This document shows, one piece after another, positions 10,319 to 22,343 of a stretch of DNA of 26,195 nt. The notes under the pieces are model-generated. The model made no database searches and was not told where the DNA came from. It worked only from the letters and a program-made list of their open reading frames with translations. Positions within the stretch are counted from its first letter, which is position 1. Every line of letters starts with the position of its first letter. This DNA is from Saccoglossus kowalevskii (lineage: Eukaryota; Hemichordata; Enteropneusta; Harrimaniidae): NCBI RefSeq assembly GCF_000003605.2, contig NW_003135368.1, positions 1 through 26,195 on the forward strand, read 5' to 3'. The position numbers and the translations under genes are program-made.

Positions 10319-10334
10319 TGTGTGTGTGTGTGTG
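10319..10334. repeat. (TG)8 microsatellite
   Basis: Eight uninterrupted TG dinucleotides in intron 1. Confidence 0.9.
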
Positions 10335-11253
10335 GTTTTTATAGTATTAACAAAAGTATCATGCAGCAAAGACAATCACAGTACAAAGGTAGTACAAGAA
10401 CAGTGACATTCTGTTCCATTTTTTCTGCAGAGTGTAGTGTAGTACAGCACATTTTAAATAGCCCAAACCTGTATTTGTTCTTTGCCGTAATAATATTTAT
10501 TTTCACGTGTTGAAAATATTGGCACATTACGTCAACATCTGTGTGATTTCTGATAGAGCAATTGTATACAGCTGACTGTGACAAAATATATTGGGCACTG
10601 TGAAATCAAAAGAGGAATCATTATGTCGTGTTGTGATGTTCCGTGACAGTGTCGTGTGTGAGAATTGTCTAAAAATAAATGTATACTTGACACACTGGTA
10701 TTATTTACACAACAACATTTGTCGTTCATACGTTATTGGCAGTCTGTGGTCATCTTTGTTTTGCCACACTCTGTATTGAATAGTAGTCTCTATTATAACT
10801 GGTATAACTTGAACATCAGCACAGTTGGCCTCACTGAAATAATTTCAAAACATCTAGTATTTTGTATTCTTCTACTAATGGTTGTCTGTATATATGTGTG
10901 TATAGCCATTGTGTATAAATATCTGAAGTCAAGACTATGAATGGTGTACAACAAGCTGCCAGATGTGTACATGGGGGTATTGTTTACGTCAATGGACAAT
11001 TATGACTCATCCTATGTATTCAATGTTCTCTGTGCCGAGACTGGTGTGCCATTTGATGGAATTCGTAGATGACCATACTTAGATGTGTATCAGCAAATAA
11101 ACCAGGTGACCACGGTCCCTTGCAACACCGAAATATGCCAGTAATTTACCTAACAGTTGGTTCTTTGTTTTTTTGTTTGTCTATCTATCTAACCGGAAAG
11201 AATTTGGTGTAAAGTTGTTATACATACGCGAAAGTAAAAAAAAAATGGTGGGT
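10335..11253. other. Intron 1 segment, no gene
   Basis: Several overlapping frames of 62-91 codons exist on both strands between 10339 and 10999. None has a recognisable domain, and their mutual overlap in many frames points to a locally stop-poor stretch rather than coding sequence. Confidence 0.55.
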
Positions 11254-11330
11254 CAACCCTCTCATCCCTCCCAACCTTCTCTGCTCACCCACTCCTCCAA
11301 ACCCAACCCTCCCCTCCCCTCCTACATGTA
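11254..11330 (-). other. C-rich tract with G-quadruplex motif on the minus strand
   Basis: A roughly 75-nt C/T-rich tract stands out in AT-rich DNA. At 11302-11319 the minus strand reads GGGGAGGGGAGGGTTGGG: four G-runs of at least three with loops of 1, 1 and 2 nt, a canonical G-quadruplex pattern. Further CCC runs upstream could extend it. Being on the template strand of Rab3, it would fold in DNA and not in the pre-mRNA. The C-rich RNA strand could bind PCBP/PTB-type proteins. Confidence 0.75.
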
Positions 11331-12463
11331 TGTCTCTTTTTGTCCCTTTTCATAAAATAAACTGGTGTAATTTTTTTCTTTTTTTTTCATCAACTCTCGT
11401 CAACAATTTCCATGTGGAGAAATATGTCCATTTTGTCCGAAATTAACAGCAAAACCTGCGTTGAAACTGTTGTTGCTGCAATTCGGTGGGAACAATTATT
11501 ATTCAAACCAGGCCTGAAATGATATAGCAGCTTGTGACATTGATGGATTGCTTTTGAAATAAGGAATTGTTTTAGGATTATTTTTTCTTCTATAAATGTC
11601 TAGAATCTGGGTAATCTTAGAGTTTGTTGTAATCCATGTTTCTTCTCTATATTTACATAAGATCATAGTTACCTGCCGCACATCATTAAACATACCTGCA
11701 TCTTGAGTCATGTTTCATTTCACCTTTCCCGCCCCTTTACAATTTTTCTTTTGGTTTTCCCCATTTTAAAACCTTGAAGCTAAATATTATAAAATAATTC
11801 ATTTCAAGTCAAAATCAACTTATTTTCAACCATTTGCAAATCAATCTGCATTCAAATAATTGGAAATTAGGCTCATTTGATTCATAATTGAAAAAAAAAC
11901 AACAGAATGTTGCACCATAATTTTGACTGAAAAATGATTTTTGGATAAAAAATGATGGGGGATGTTAAAATTAAATTCTATCATTATCTATGACATTCAC
12001 CATGATTGTATCTTTATTGCGATATTAATATCCTAAAAAAAATGCTTATTTATGATTATTTGATTCTTTCTCCCATGACTCATTTTGTATAATTTTCAGT
12101 AAACAATACATAGCGGCTTTGCTTTCTGATTTATATATGCCCGTCATTTAACTGTGGAAAGCTACTGATGCACGACATAACACAACTGACTGATTCATTT
12201 GACCTGTCCATGATGATTAGTGTGTGAAATAAGATACTTTCCTTTCACTTAGTATAGGCCTTACTCGCATGTTTGCTTTTGGGCTACCGATATGAGGTAG
12301 CAAACCTCCTCTGCTATCAGTACATCAAGATAAGGGGCTTGATTACAAATTTAATGTGGCGTGTCATCGTATTGGTGGAATGATAATGTTTTAATGGTAG
12401 AAACCTACTCGTAAATGAAAATACCCAGAATTTATTTATTTTGCAATATATTTTGTTCAAGTA
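11331..12463. other. Intron 1 segment, no gene
   Basis: AT-rich, with short homopolymer runs and no coding or structured feature. A 70-codon minus-strand frame at 11499-11711 is without recognisable content. Confidence 0.55.
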
Positions 12464-12487
12464 TTTTAGGTAATGGCGGCCATCTTG
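12464..12487 (+). promoter_or_regulatory. Acceptor-donor juxtaposition next to a consensus YY1 site
   Basis: TTTTAG|GTAATGG (junction 12469/12470) has an AG directly followed by GTAA, the layout of a recursive-splicing ratchet point. It is only a partial match to the CAG|GTAAGT ideal. GCGGCCATCTTG at 12476-12487 is the classical YY1 consensus on the minus strand. Either may be coincidental. Confidence 0.25.
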
Positions 12488-12696
12488 TATGATTTTACCA
12501 TTGGCTGCTATGGTACATATATAGATATTATCATGGCGTATTTCAAATTGTGGCCGAGTTTAAAAAAAGGATATATTGTTACTGATAGATCTTTTTTTTT
12601 TTAATCTTGATTTTTAAAAAAATCTGCATTTCAAAAAATAGTAAGAATGTATCTTCTCTGGAACCATTTACATAACTGTAACCCACAACAGGGTTG

Positions 12697-12858
12697 TTGT
12701 CATGGCAATATAGCTCCATTTTAGTGCATTATAACTGATGAACAAAAGCATTATGTAAATTATGACCAACTTTCTCAAAAATTGTTCGCACCTTGCCAAC
12801 CACCTTAGCTATCGATCTATGTTCGTTATTCAAGATCACGTTCTCTCAAATCATATTG
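12697..12858 (-). repeat. Third, inverted and diverged copy of the 2753-3333 repeat family
   Basis: Read on the minus strand this stretch gives, in order, ATATGATTTGAGA, TTTTTGAGAAAGTTGGTCATAA and AAATGGAGC followed by TTGCCATG. The same three blocks occur in the same order at the junction of the two upstream copies. Flanking sequence is not conserved. The match is old, and boundaries are approximate. Confidence 0.45.
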
Positions 12859-15800
12859 TTCTATGCATATAAATTTACTGGAAACAAATAGGCTATTCTA
12901 TTTTAAATGGGGGTGGAAGCTAGATTACTCATTAACATGCATATGAACCATAATGCTTTCGTCATGATAATGTGTTTGATAACAATAATATTACTTTAGG
13001 TTTCAACATCGTATATTTTCATCATGGCATCGCCTCCATTAATATTGTTATACATTATTTAAACATTAACATAAGAGTGCTGCAATAGATTTTATGGTTG
13101 TTTGAAAGGACGAAATGTCACTAAACTTTTTGACTCTTCATCTTAATTAAATGGCGGTGATCATTGCATCGATATAGGGCCCATAGCAATGTATACAAAA
13201 TACATTTTAAAAATGTGCCACACATAGACTATCACCCCTTGTAACGTTAACTTTTATTAAATTCCAGTTTTTTATGCTCAACATTTGCGTTTTTTTTTTT
13301 TGGTATTTTATTTTAAGTCACATATAAAAGTACATAAAATTATCCCATCAAAAGAGTACAATTTCAACACAATTTCGTATTCTTATAATTATCTTGTTAC
13401 CATGGTTTTTGTATAGGAATTTGTCTTGAGTTAATTATCTAGACATGTATTAATTTTACTTCATTCTTATCCCCCTTCTAAGGTACAATTTCTGCAATGT
13501 CAGAAATACTTTTTGTCTCTGTGTTACCTGACTAAATTGGTTGTATGATGAAGAGGTAATTCTGTCACATGGAACTACTTCTTTCAATGTAGCATTGATT
13601 ATTTTTATATCGAGTTGTTCACTCTTGTCATAACCAGCTGGTTGTAACCACCGGTGTCTCTGTTCCCACCGCTCTGAATAGTTCCAATGATTCATCAAAA
13701 CACGTCTCTTTTGTGTCTGGATAATGATATGACATTTTGAAGGTTATACTAGTATGCATATCACTGTTGGTAGCAATATACCGGGGATAGTCTTGTTCAT
13801 TTTTTGCCTTCAAGTATTTAAATTTTCACAATGTTCACAATTTTTTTTTTTTTTTAGTAAATTGGAAGTTATGTTTATTTGGTCAAAAATTAAGCAAAAA
13901 AATATCAAAAAATGTGCAAAATGTTGCTCCATATTTTTGTGAGAAAAAATTACGTTCATACGGTGCAAATTAATTATCAATATGGACGTCATTTAAAAGT
14001 TCCATTTTCCTATTCTAAATCTATAAAATATCCTGAATTATTAATTATGTTAGTTAATATTCAATCATTTCAATATTTCAGTTTCAGTCGTGCATCCCTG
14101 CACTGGCTTGTTGCGTAGTTTCCTTGATTTTGTAGGAAGTTAAGAAAATCGCTTTCTTACTATTGGAAATCTAAAAAACAGAACAAAAAAACATTATTTA
14201 TCTGACTTTAATAGCTAAGCAGTGGAAATTGATTTAAATTTGAGTTATTTTCATCCAAGTGCTTTTAATTAAAATCTATATCTGTTGTATATCTTACTAA
14301 TCATGTCAAATTTTTTTGGGATGATATTTTATAAATTGAATATGTATGTCACATTTATGCTGTTATTTCTAAAAACGTGATTTCATGAATTGATTTCTTG
14401 TTATCTCTAAATCTCCCATGTATGGCCCCATTAGGTTTTACTTAAGACTGTGCTCATGAATATTTAATCATGAAATAAGATTTATATCATTTTGCGCTCC
14501 GAAAATTGCCCATTATCCAAATATCGTTGCTATAATTGCAAACCAATTTTGCAACTTGCAAATATCATTTTTTTTCTCTTTTCAGGAGCATTCTAAATAT
14601 TAATATCCTTTCTGCTCATAGATAAATATTATTACAGACTTTTTTTGTAATGATTTATTAAAATATTAATCAAAATTTGACCGCAAGCTGTACTATTTTT
14701 AGAAATTAGGTAATATTCACCAATTTGTCTTCATCAAGTCACATCGCTATCAAATTATTCAGTATAAATGTTACAATTGATCAAATTGAGGTGTTTCGCA
14801 CTTTAAATTCATCTTGCATACCTAGATCCTCTAACACCATAATTCATTGATTCATTTTGTTTACAATATTAATTTTAGTTTTTCTATTTTACTTGTCTAT
14901 ACATTTATTTCAATAGCTGGGTGGGATTTTTACTTCTAGAATAGATAAATTTTTGACTTTTGTTAATCCACCAGGATTTATGGATTAGCCGCAGTGTGTG
15001 TGCATGTGTTTGCCTGATTCAACTGAATCAGTTGAAACTTTAACAAAAAAATTTCAAAATCTGATAGAAAATAGCAGACCAGTTGCATTATCTACATGTA
15101 GGTCATGTGACGTATTAATAAAAGATAGGACTATAACTTTGAAGACACAAATCCACTTAAAAAAAATTAGATTTTCTCAGTTATACATGTATATTACACA
15201 AATTCTTGCAGTTGTCATTGAAGTTCAAAAGCAATTTATAAGGACATTATCCGGAAATTCCAGGATGTGTGACCTTTAGGGGTCATCCAAAAAAACTATC
15301 AAATAAAAAATACATGGTTGTTGAATCATCATTTTTATTAAAAACGAAGCATCATTTATAAATGTTTCCGTCAATATGCCGATCCATCCACAATTGACGT
15401 GAAATTGCTCTCGTTTGCTGATTGCTATTTGATTTGTCGAAGAAAAAGGTTACTACGTCAGGGCCGCCGCATTGAGTGCTGACATCAGCACCGACTTGAA
15501 GGAACCACATCCAATGAAAAGATGTTTCATTATAAGATGTCAGTTCATCAGACCTCTCAGTAGGGTATTTTTAAAGCTAATCACACTTTGCCATTGTGAT
15601 GAAGTATCATTATTATATGCATGCTATTTCTCACATGAAATGTATCAACTCACTAATAACCAACATTTTTGGCTATTCTTGTGTCCAATCAGCCTGTTTA
15701 CTTCTTGTTGGTCCAAAAACCGAGACTTAAAAATTCACCTCAGTACGTCGTCCATCTTAGGCTGCCTGAACTGATCATGTCCAATCGTTATGTACATTAC

Positions 15801-16307
15801 AGTACAAGCATAACTTAACGTTTAGCTGGTATAAAGCTACTTCAAAATGCTTTCAAAAACACTGTACTGTAAGTATCTGCCTAAATGTCTACTTTGGTAA
15901 ATGTACAAAGATAAGTTAAAATTTAATTGCTGACTGTGATTCTTACTTTATAAAAAAAGTTTTTCTGAAAAGGCTGAGCATCAGAACAGCTTTTGGTTTG
16001 TTACACTTGGTCTGCACTGACTGGCCTGTACTGTATACATAATACCTCATGTCACTACATACGGATACATACATTTAGTGATAAAATTCAAGATGGCTGT
16101 CTCACCGGAATTACTGTAACAAAAATGTGCCAAATCAAAGTATTTTTACAATTCGGGATTGTTCCAATGAATTGAATATTATATGTCAATTTACAAGTCT
16201 GGTTTACAATGGCCTATGAGTAAAATGAAATACTTCCAGAATCTCACATCCATCATGCCTGGACTGATTAATATGCAAGTGATAACCAGGGAGAGAGTCA
16301 CAAACTC
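12859..16307. other. Intron 1 middle: no gene
   Basis: AT-rich DNA with long T runs, for example T15 at 13841-13855 ending in TTTAG, which looks like an acceptor but is followed by sequence with stops and no Rab-like codons. Open frames of 60-100 codons (such as 15472-15774) show no family resemblance. Confidence 0.55.
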
Positions 16308-16415
16308 AGAATAAGGTAGGTTAATCTGTCAGTTTAGGAACAAGGTAATAAAATGAGTTATTAGCAACTTGATTTGAGAATGAGGTACATTGATCGCTTG
16401 GGAACAAGGTACTGT
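16308..16415 (+). repeat. Loose repeats of GAAYAAGGTA
   Basis: GAATAAGGTAGG, GAACAAGGTAAT, GAATGAGGTACA and GAACAAGGTACT recur at irregular 24-41-nt spacing, with TTGATC/TGTGATC words between them. This looks like a degenerate minisatellite. Each core contains a donor-like AAGGTA. Confidence 0.4.
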
Positions 16416-17800
16416 GATCCTAGAGCTGCGAGAGTCTCTCGTTTAAAATACTGAGTGGGAATCGTCAGCAGGGGCAGTTTAAAAGTTAACATATTTGGCG
16501 CCGTAGTGCCGTACAGTGTCCATAATATATGTATGTAATTGTATCAAGTGCGTTAACAGACATATGGCCAAATAATACTTACACATACTGTGATAATGCA
16601 CGTAGTACACATAGAGAGAAAACAACTTCTAGAAATTAACCACATTTTTTATTTATATTCATTCAAGTTCCATGCGTATGAAGACAAATATTTGTCGTAT
16701 TTGACCTAATTTGTTTTATATGATGATGTGACTTTTTAATCGGCATCTAGTCTCTCATTACTTGTAATTTAGTTTATTACTCCCATGATGCACCTTGATT
16801 TAAGACATGTCATGATAATGGGTAATGCGACCAATGTGAACAGTTGAAGCCATGTGATGGATGGATCCAGGTGTGCAATATGATTAGATTGCAATCCAAA
16901 TATCAATTTTTTATATCATAATAATGGATCATCTTTTCAAAATTCAGGAACATGTATGTTAGTAGTTCGTATAATCTGAATTGCGAAATGAACACCTGGT
17001 ATGTTTTTTTATTACTTTGTCAATATCGCCTATTCCTCTGTTAGAATCTTTCTATCTTCACATCCTGACAATTTTTGTCAGTTAGTGCCCATAATTTAAA
17101 AATTTGAATTTTTGTCTAATTAACTGTGCGATATTTAACAGTGCATGTGTTGTTGCGTTTCTATTCACTGATTGGTTCCTACCTACATCATACATGAGGT
17201 GCAATTTTAGTTCCTTATTACAACAGCGAGCATTCAACTAAACTACAGTTGACCCAAAGCAGTACTTTACTTCAATTTCTTTTTTTTTTTTTTAGCATGA
17301 ATGTGAATGTTAAACTGATGTTTAATATTTAACAGATTTAACCAACAGCTGTTTTGATTGCAGAGAAACTAGCACGGCTTAGAAGACTCTTTAGATATGA
17401 ACGTACATTATAAACAAGTCTGTAATGTGTTTTACAAGTTAATTTTAAGGGTTGTTACGGCTGGATGGACTAGATTCTGGTGCCACTGTTCTGATACCTC
17501 TCCCATTTATACATAACTTAAATTATACAACTTAACTTTATTTTCATAAAAACTTTTTATAAAGAGTTTCAGTGTCACCAATGATTTCAACACCTCAACA
17601 ATAAGTTCTAGTTTTTATTTTCTTGCAATTTTGGCCAAATATGCTTAACAATTTTTGATGTTTTTAGAAAATAAAGTTTTACATTAGAATGTGTTACTCA
17701 TTGTTTGTAGTAATTGTCTATGTTACAAATATAAGACACATTTAGAGAAATTACTCTGCACAAATTAGATGTGTAGTAATTTTAAAAGCAAGCCAAGCTG
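16416..17800. other. Intron 1 segment, no gene
   Basis: No feature beyond a T run ending in TTTAG near 17281-17295 and ordinary AT-rich sequence. Confidence 0.55.
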
Positions 17801-18230
17801 GCTTAAAGGTAGCTAAGTATTAACTATTTTCCGGGAAAAAAATTAAAACAGAAAACACTTGCCCCCCCCTCCTTTATACATGTCTGCCACACCCAAAAAA
17901 ACCTGTTTAGTTGTCTGATGGCGCTAGCCAAATGGTTCAAACTTTAGCATTGATAAAAAACGTTTTTTATTTTAAATTCATCAATACATTTTCCAAGTAT
18001 AGCTGAAAGGTAACTAAATGTTAAGTTTTGCTTGGACTGTACTGTATACTACTTTCCAGGAAAAAATTCAAAACAGAGAGCACTCATACTTTTACCTCCC
18101 TTTATACGTGTCAGCCACATCCCAACAAAAATCTGTTTAGTTGTCTGATGGCGCTAGCCAAATGGTTCAAACTTTAGCATTGATAAAAAACGTTTTTTAT
18201 TTTAAATTCATCAATACATTTTCCAAGTAT
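17801..18230 (+). repeat. Tandem duplication, copies 17801-18000 and 18001-18230
   Basis: The 3' parts, 17903-18000 and 18133-18230, are identical over 98 bp. The 5' parts are clearly diverged: CCGGGAAAAAAATTAAAACA against CCAGGAAAAAATTCAAAACA, and CTTTATACATGTCTGCCACA against CTTTATACGTGTCAGCCACA. The second copy also has about 29 extra bases near 18023-18052. The abrupt change from diverged to identical implies later homogenisation of the 3' part. Each copy carries the 18-bp palindrome ATAAAAAACGTTTTTTAT (17953-17970 and 18183-18200). Confidence 0.95.
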
Positions 18231-21200
18231 ATTAAAAATAAATTTGTAATTGTAGATATGACCTGTTATCCTGCTTGACAATTCACAATTTTTTCTTGGT
18301 ATTGAAAATTCAGTAATATTTAACACAGAACATAAATAGTTGATGCAAGTAACGTTTTGTATTTAAATAAATCATGCACGCATTAAGCCGATTTTCACCA
18401 AATTGACAGCACCGCTCGGGATGGAATGCTTAGAATACTTCTGTAATCAGTAATGACATTATGAATACTGTCCATATAGTGATGTATCCCATTACCTATT
18501 TAGCAGCTTATATCACCTAGGTAGCCTGGGAATCTCATGCCCTCCAGCTTTTTTTTTCTTCTTCTTCGGTTGCTTGGCAACCTGTCTTGCGTATCGAGTA
18601 ACCAGGTGATGAGGTTAAAGATAAAAATGATCATATTTTCCCGGTTATACCTTGTCGATACCTACCAGTAGATTGTATTGTGGTACATTTGTATTATGGT
18701 GTGCAATACCCGTGAACTTTGACCTAGAACAGCTATGACTTTGGTGTGGAATTACATGGCTTTATAATCAGCTTCTAAAATAAGAGTATAAATTGTCTTA
18801 TAATGATTGTGAACGCCTACGTCTCTAGAACGTTGGGGGTTTGAAAATGTCAAATGGAAGCTCCCATTGGGCTAGTACATTGTATGTAGCTAAGTCATGC
18901 TTTTAAGTGTTGCCTTTTTTGTTCAGTTAATTTGCTCACACATTTTCCTTGATTACTCCATTTTGGTATTCAAGAATTATTATATAATAATAATTGGATG
19001 AAAACATAAAAGTGAACTAACAAAAATGCTTATTTTCTCATACCAGTTATCAAATTTAGTTTTTCAAATCATTGTGAGGAAACCTCTTTTGTCATTTTTT
19101 TTTTCAATTTTCAAGCGTTTTGGAAATAAAATGGTACACATTTTTCAAGAAAAAATACATCAAGCATCTATTAGCATCCTTCTATCTCAACTTACATGTA
19201 TGTTTAAATTTATTTAATTACCCATAACCTTGCTTTATTTTCAGTTTATCTAACTTTAAACAAAAAATGTACACATGTGAATTCCTGTTGTTTTTCTGCT
19301 AAACTTTATTGAGGCTGCCTCTATTATTATTACCAGATATTCATAGCAATCAGTAGGTCAATCAATCCAGTCACTTGCTGTGTAGTGATAAGGCATCACT
19401 TTAACTCTTAAGTTGCTGCCAAAAAGATTCCTGGCTGGCACAAGCTTGATAACAAAACAATCTCATTAAATTTTATGCGCATATATTGGGCTTAGTAGAT
19501 GCTTGATGGTAGTGTCAATTTATTTTTTCAATCTTATCTTCTCTAAGTGTTTTCAAAAGTGTCCGCGTTTGGCTGCCAGTGTGTGCTTTCAAACTTAGTG
19601 ATATGGTGATAACAACCGCAACAACCATTTCATGTCATGCTCGTAGCAAGAAATTGTGTTAACTTCAAATTCTGCTTCCCAGACCCCCAATATTGGAAAG
19701 GAACTCCCATATTAGTGTAGGAAAGGGTCTCATTTGTGATAGATACACAGACTATATTGTCAACTGAAATTTTACATCGGCACTCGCTATACCAAAAATC
19801 TAACTCGATCTCAATCTTTTGTGTTAGTGGCTTCCATGATATTTTGTTGCCACGGTGAATATCTAAAGGTTCAAAGTAGTCACAGTGAAAGCATTTTACA
19901 TATTTTTCGTACAAATTAATGTAGGATCAGAATCAAAATGAGAGTGATGTCAATAAGTTACAAACTTTAATACGTAATGTGGACAGAGATCAACACACTG
20001 GTACATGCACAGTTTTCTGTAACATGCATCTATTTGTATTTCTTGTAAAAAATATCTGTCAGGTGTCACTTTAAACATGATTTATATCTATAACGCCAAA
20101 GTGCCTGTCAATCTAACCACCGACTTAATAGGTTTTATTCATGTTTCTGTCAGTTACTGCTGTCTCTAGAAAAAGCTTGATATCTATGGGGAGTATGTTT
20201 GTGTCATTGAAGGGCAAGGGAGACAAGAATGGGTTGTGGAATTAAAAACGCCTAAATCGACTTTAGTCGCATTTCATATGAAAACATTCCTGCATGTTTT
20301 TTTTAATTTTTGTGAATTGAAAGTTTATGTTATCTGATCCAAAATTATAAAAAAACGTATTGTTGAAAAATACTTTAAAATGTTCAAAATTGTGTTGTGC
20401 AATAAGATTTTTGGCGCTTGGAAAAATGATGACGATCAAAGGATTTAATCATGTGATCGTTAGGCTATTGTAAGTTTCCATCGCGGACCCATTTTTGTTT
20501 AAATACCAGTGTATCAGAAATCACCTGACCCTTGTCATTGTGACACTGTTATTATATTTTTACTCATATAGTACATTGCAGTTTACATTGTGGTCCTGCC
20601 TACCATCATGTCAACTCAATATGTGTTATATATAGACCTAAGGTGAGAGACAATAATGAGTCTAGGCAAAGTCGTATAATCAGAGATAGCTGATATCCAA
20701 TAACTATTTTGTAAAAAAATTATATTTAATTATTTCTGATCTCTTACTGGAGTTATTACACAGAAATAATTTCTGATTAAGGAATATTGATTATCAAGGT
20801 CTTTTTATTATGATTAGATTTATTACTTGTCTCTATACACTCGTTCATTACTTTGGTTTCAATATCACATATAAACATGCCTTTGAAATGCAAATCATGG
20901 GATATTTTTTGTCAAGCATTTGGTGCCATGGTTTCTCAGCTTAGAATGCTTCTTGTTCAGATGTATCAAACTCTCAGGACAGGTGCCATTGATCGGTGGC
21001 TGTTCAGTTAATTGTTTATCTATAGTTGTTTTCATTTACCATTCTCTGCTAAGTTACAATGTAAATGCAGGCGACTGAGAATGAGTCAGGTGTCCCCTTA
21101 AGGTGTTCTCGTTCGAGCTATTTTTATCACACGATGGCAGATAACCATTATTAATAATCAAGCTATATGTAGAAAGATTTTGACTGATTTATGAATTGAA

Positions 21201-21732
21201 TTGAGGATATATAAAGATATTGTGTAAATTTTTATAATTTTGTAAGTTTAGTTTGTCAGTATTTTAATGCGTAGATGTGTTAGGGATGTCCTCCTATGTC
21301 AGCCGACAGCATGCTCTTATTTTGTCCTGACTAATAACTATTAATGATGATGACTATAGAAACCTAATTACTAACCCTTGTCTTTTTGAACTTTGCTATT
21401 TGCTAACATTTCATACTGGCGCGATAGGAATATTGAGTAATGCTTTATTTTAATCAATTTTGGCTCTGTGAATGTGTGCACAGGAATAACTGATAGTTAT
21501 TTAGTGAAGGAGCTAGTGTGGGTGTTTACTTTACCGTAAAGTGATATTTAACTGAACTCTTGCATGTACAAGTTAATTCATTCATATAACAGGGGCATAT
21601 TGGGGAAGCCATACATGGTTTGTTTCACCATATTATTTCCATCTTAAGAGTGAGGATGTCATTATGTATTTACATAATTATTATTCTTCTCAGATTTGTA
21701 ACTTACCGGTATACCAAGAATTTAATTCTTGT
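18231..21732. other. Intron 1 segment, no supported gene
   Basis: Contains a perfect GTTGC-TTG-GCAAC X-box-like inverted repeat at 18569-18581. A minus-strand open stretch at 19630-19914 has a more protein-like composition than its surroundings but no recognised domain, no ATG at its start and no nearby acceptor. Otherwise plain AT-rich sequence. Confidence 0.55.
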
Positions 21733-22343
21733 TGTTGTTGTATCCATGATGGCCAGTTGGTAGCCATTTTGTTTATGTTTAGTTGTTGTATCCAAGATGG
21801 CCAGCCGGTAGCCATTTTGTTTAGTTGTTGTATCCAAGATGGCCAGTTGGTAGCCAATTTTTTTAGTTGTTGTATCTAAGATGGCCAGCCGGTAGCCATT
21901 TTGTTTAATTGTTGTATTCAAGATGGCCAGTTGGTAGCCATTTTGTTTAGTGGTTGTATCCAAAATGGCCAGTTGGTAGCCATTTTGTTTATGTTTAGTT
22001 GTTGTATCCAAGATGGCCAGCCAGTAGCCATTTTGTTTAGTTGTTGTATTCAAGATGGCCAGTTGGTAGCCATTTTGTTTAGTGGTTGTATCCAAAATGG
22101 CCAGTTGGTAGCCATTTTGTTTATGTTTAGTTGTTGTATTCAAGGTGGCCAGCCGGTAGCCATTTTGTTTAGTTGTTGTATTCAAGATGGCCAGTTGGTA
22201 GCCATTTTGTTTATGTTTAGTTGTTGTATTCTAGATGGCCAGTTGGTAGCCATTTTATTTACTTGTTGTATCCAAGATGGCCAGCTGGTAGCCATTTTAT
22301 TTACTTGTTGTATCCAAGATGGCCAAATAGTAGTCATTTTTTT
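21733..22343 (+). repeat. Minisatellite, 14 units of 42 or 48 bp
   Basis: The unit is AGTTGTTGTATCCAAGATGG followed by CCAGTTGGTAGCCATTTTGT and TT; four units (1, 6, 9, 11) carry six extra bases ATGTTT. Unit starts are 21733, 21781, 21823, 21865, 21907, 21949, 21997, 22039, 22081, 22129, 22171, 22219, 22261 and 22303; the last is degenerate and one base short. Both lengths are multiples of three, so both strands stay open (plus CIQDGQLVAILF, minus TTTKQNGYQLAIL), which makes spurious 150-160-codon frames. Each unit holds CAAGATGGC and GCCATTTTG as an imperfect inverted repeat with a 9-nt loop. Confidence 0.98.

Noticed and set aside
10339-10999. Six overlapping frames on both strands
   Set aside because: Multiple simultaneous frames in the same bases indicate a stop-poor stretch; none has a recognisable domain.
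13841-17295. Long T runs ending in TTTAG that look like acceptors (13841-13857, about 17281-17296)
   Set aside because: They are followed by stop-rich sequence and no Rab-like or other recognisable exon, and W75 to D76 joins perfectly without them.
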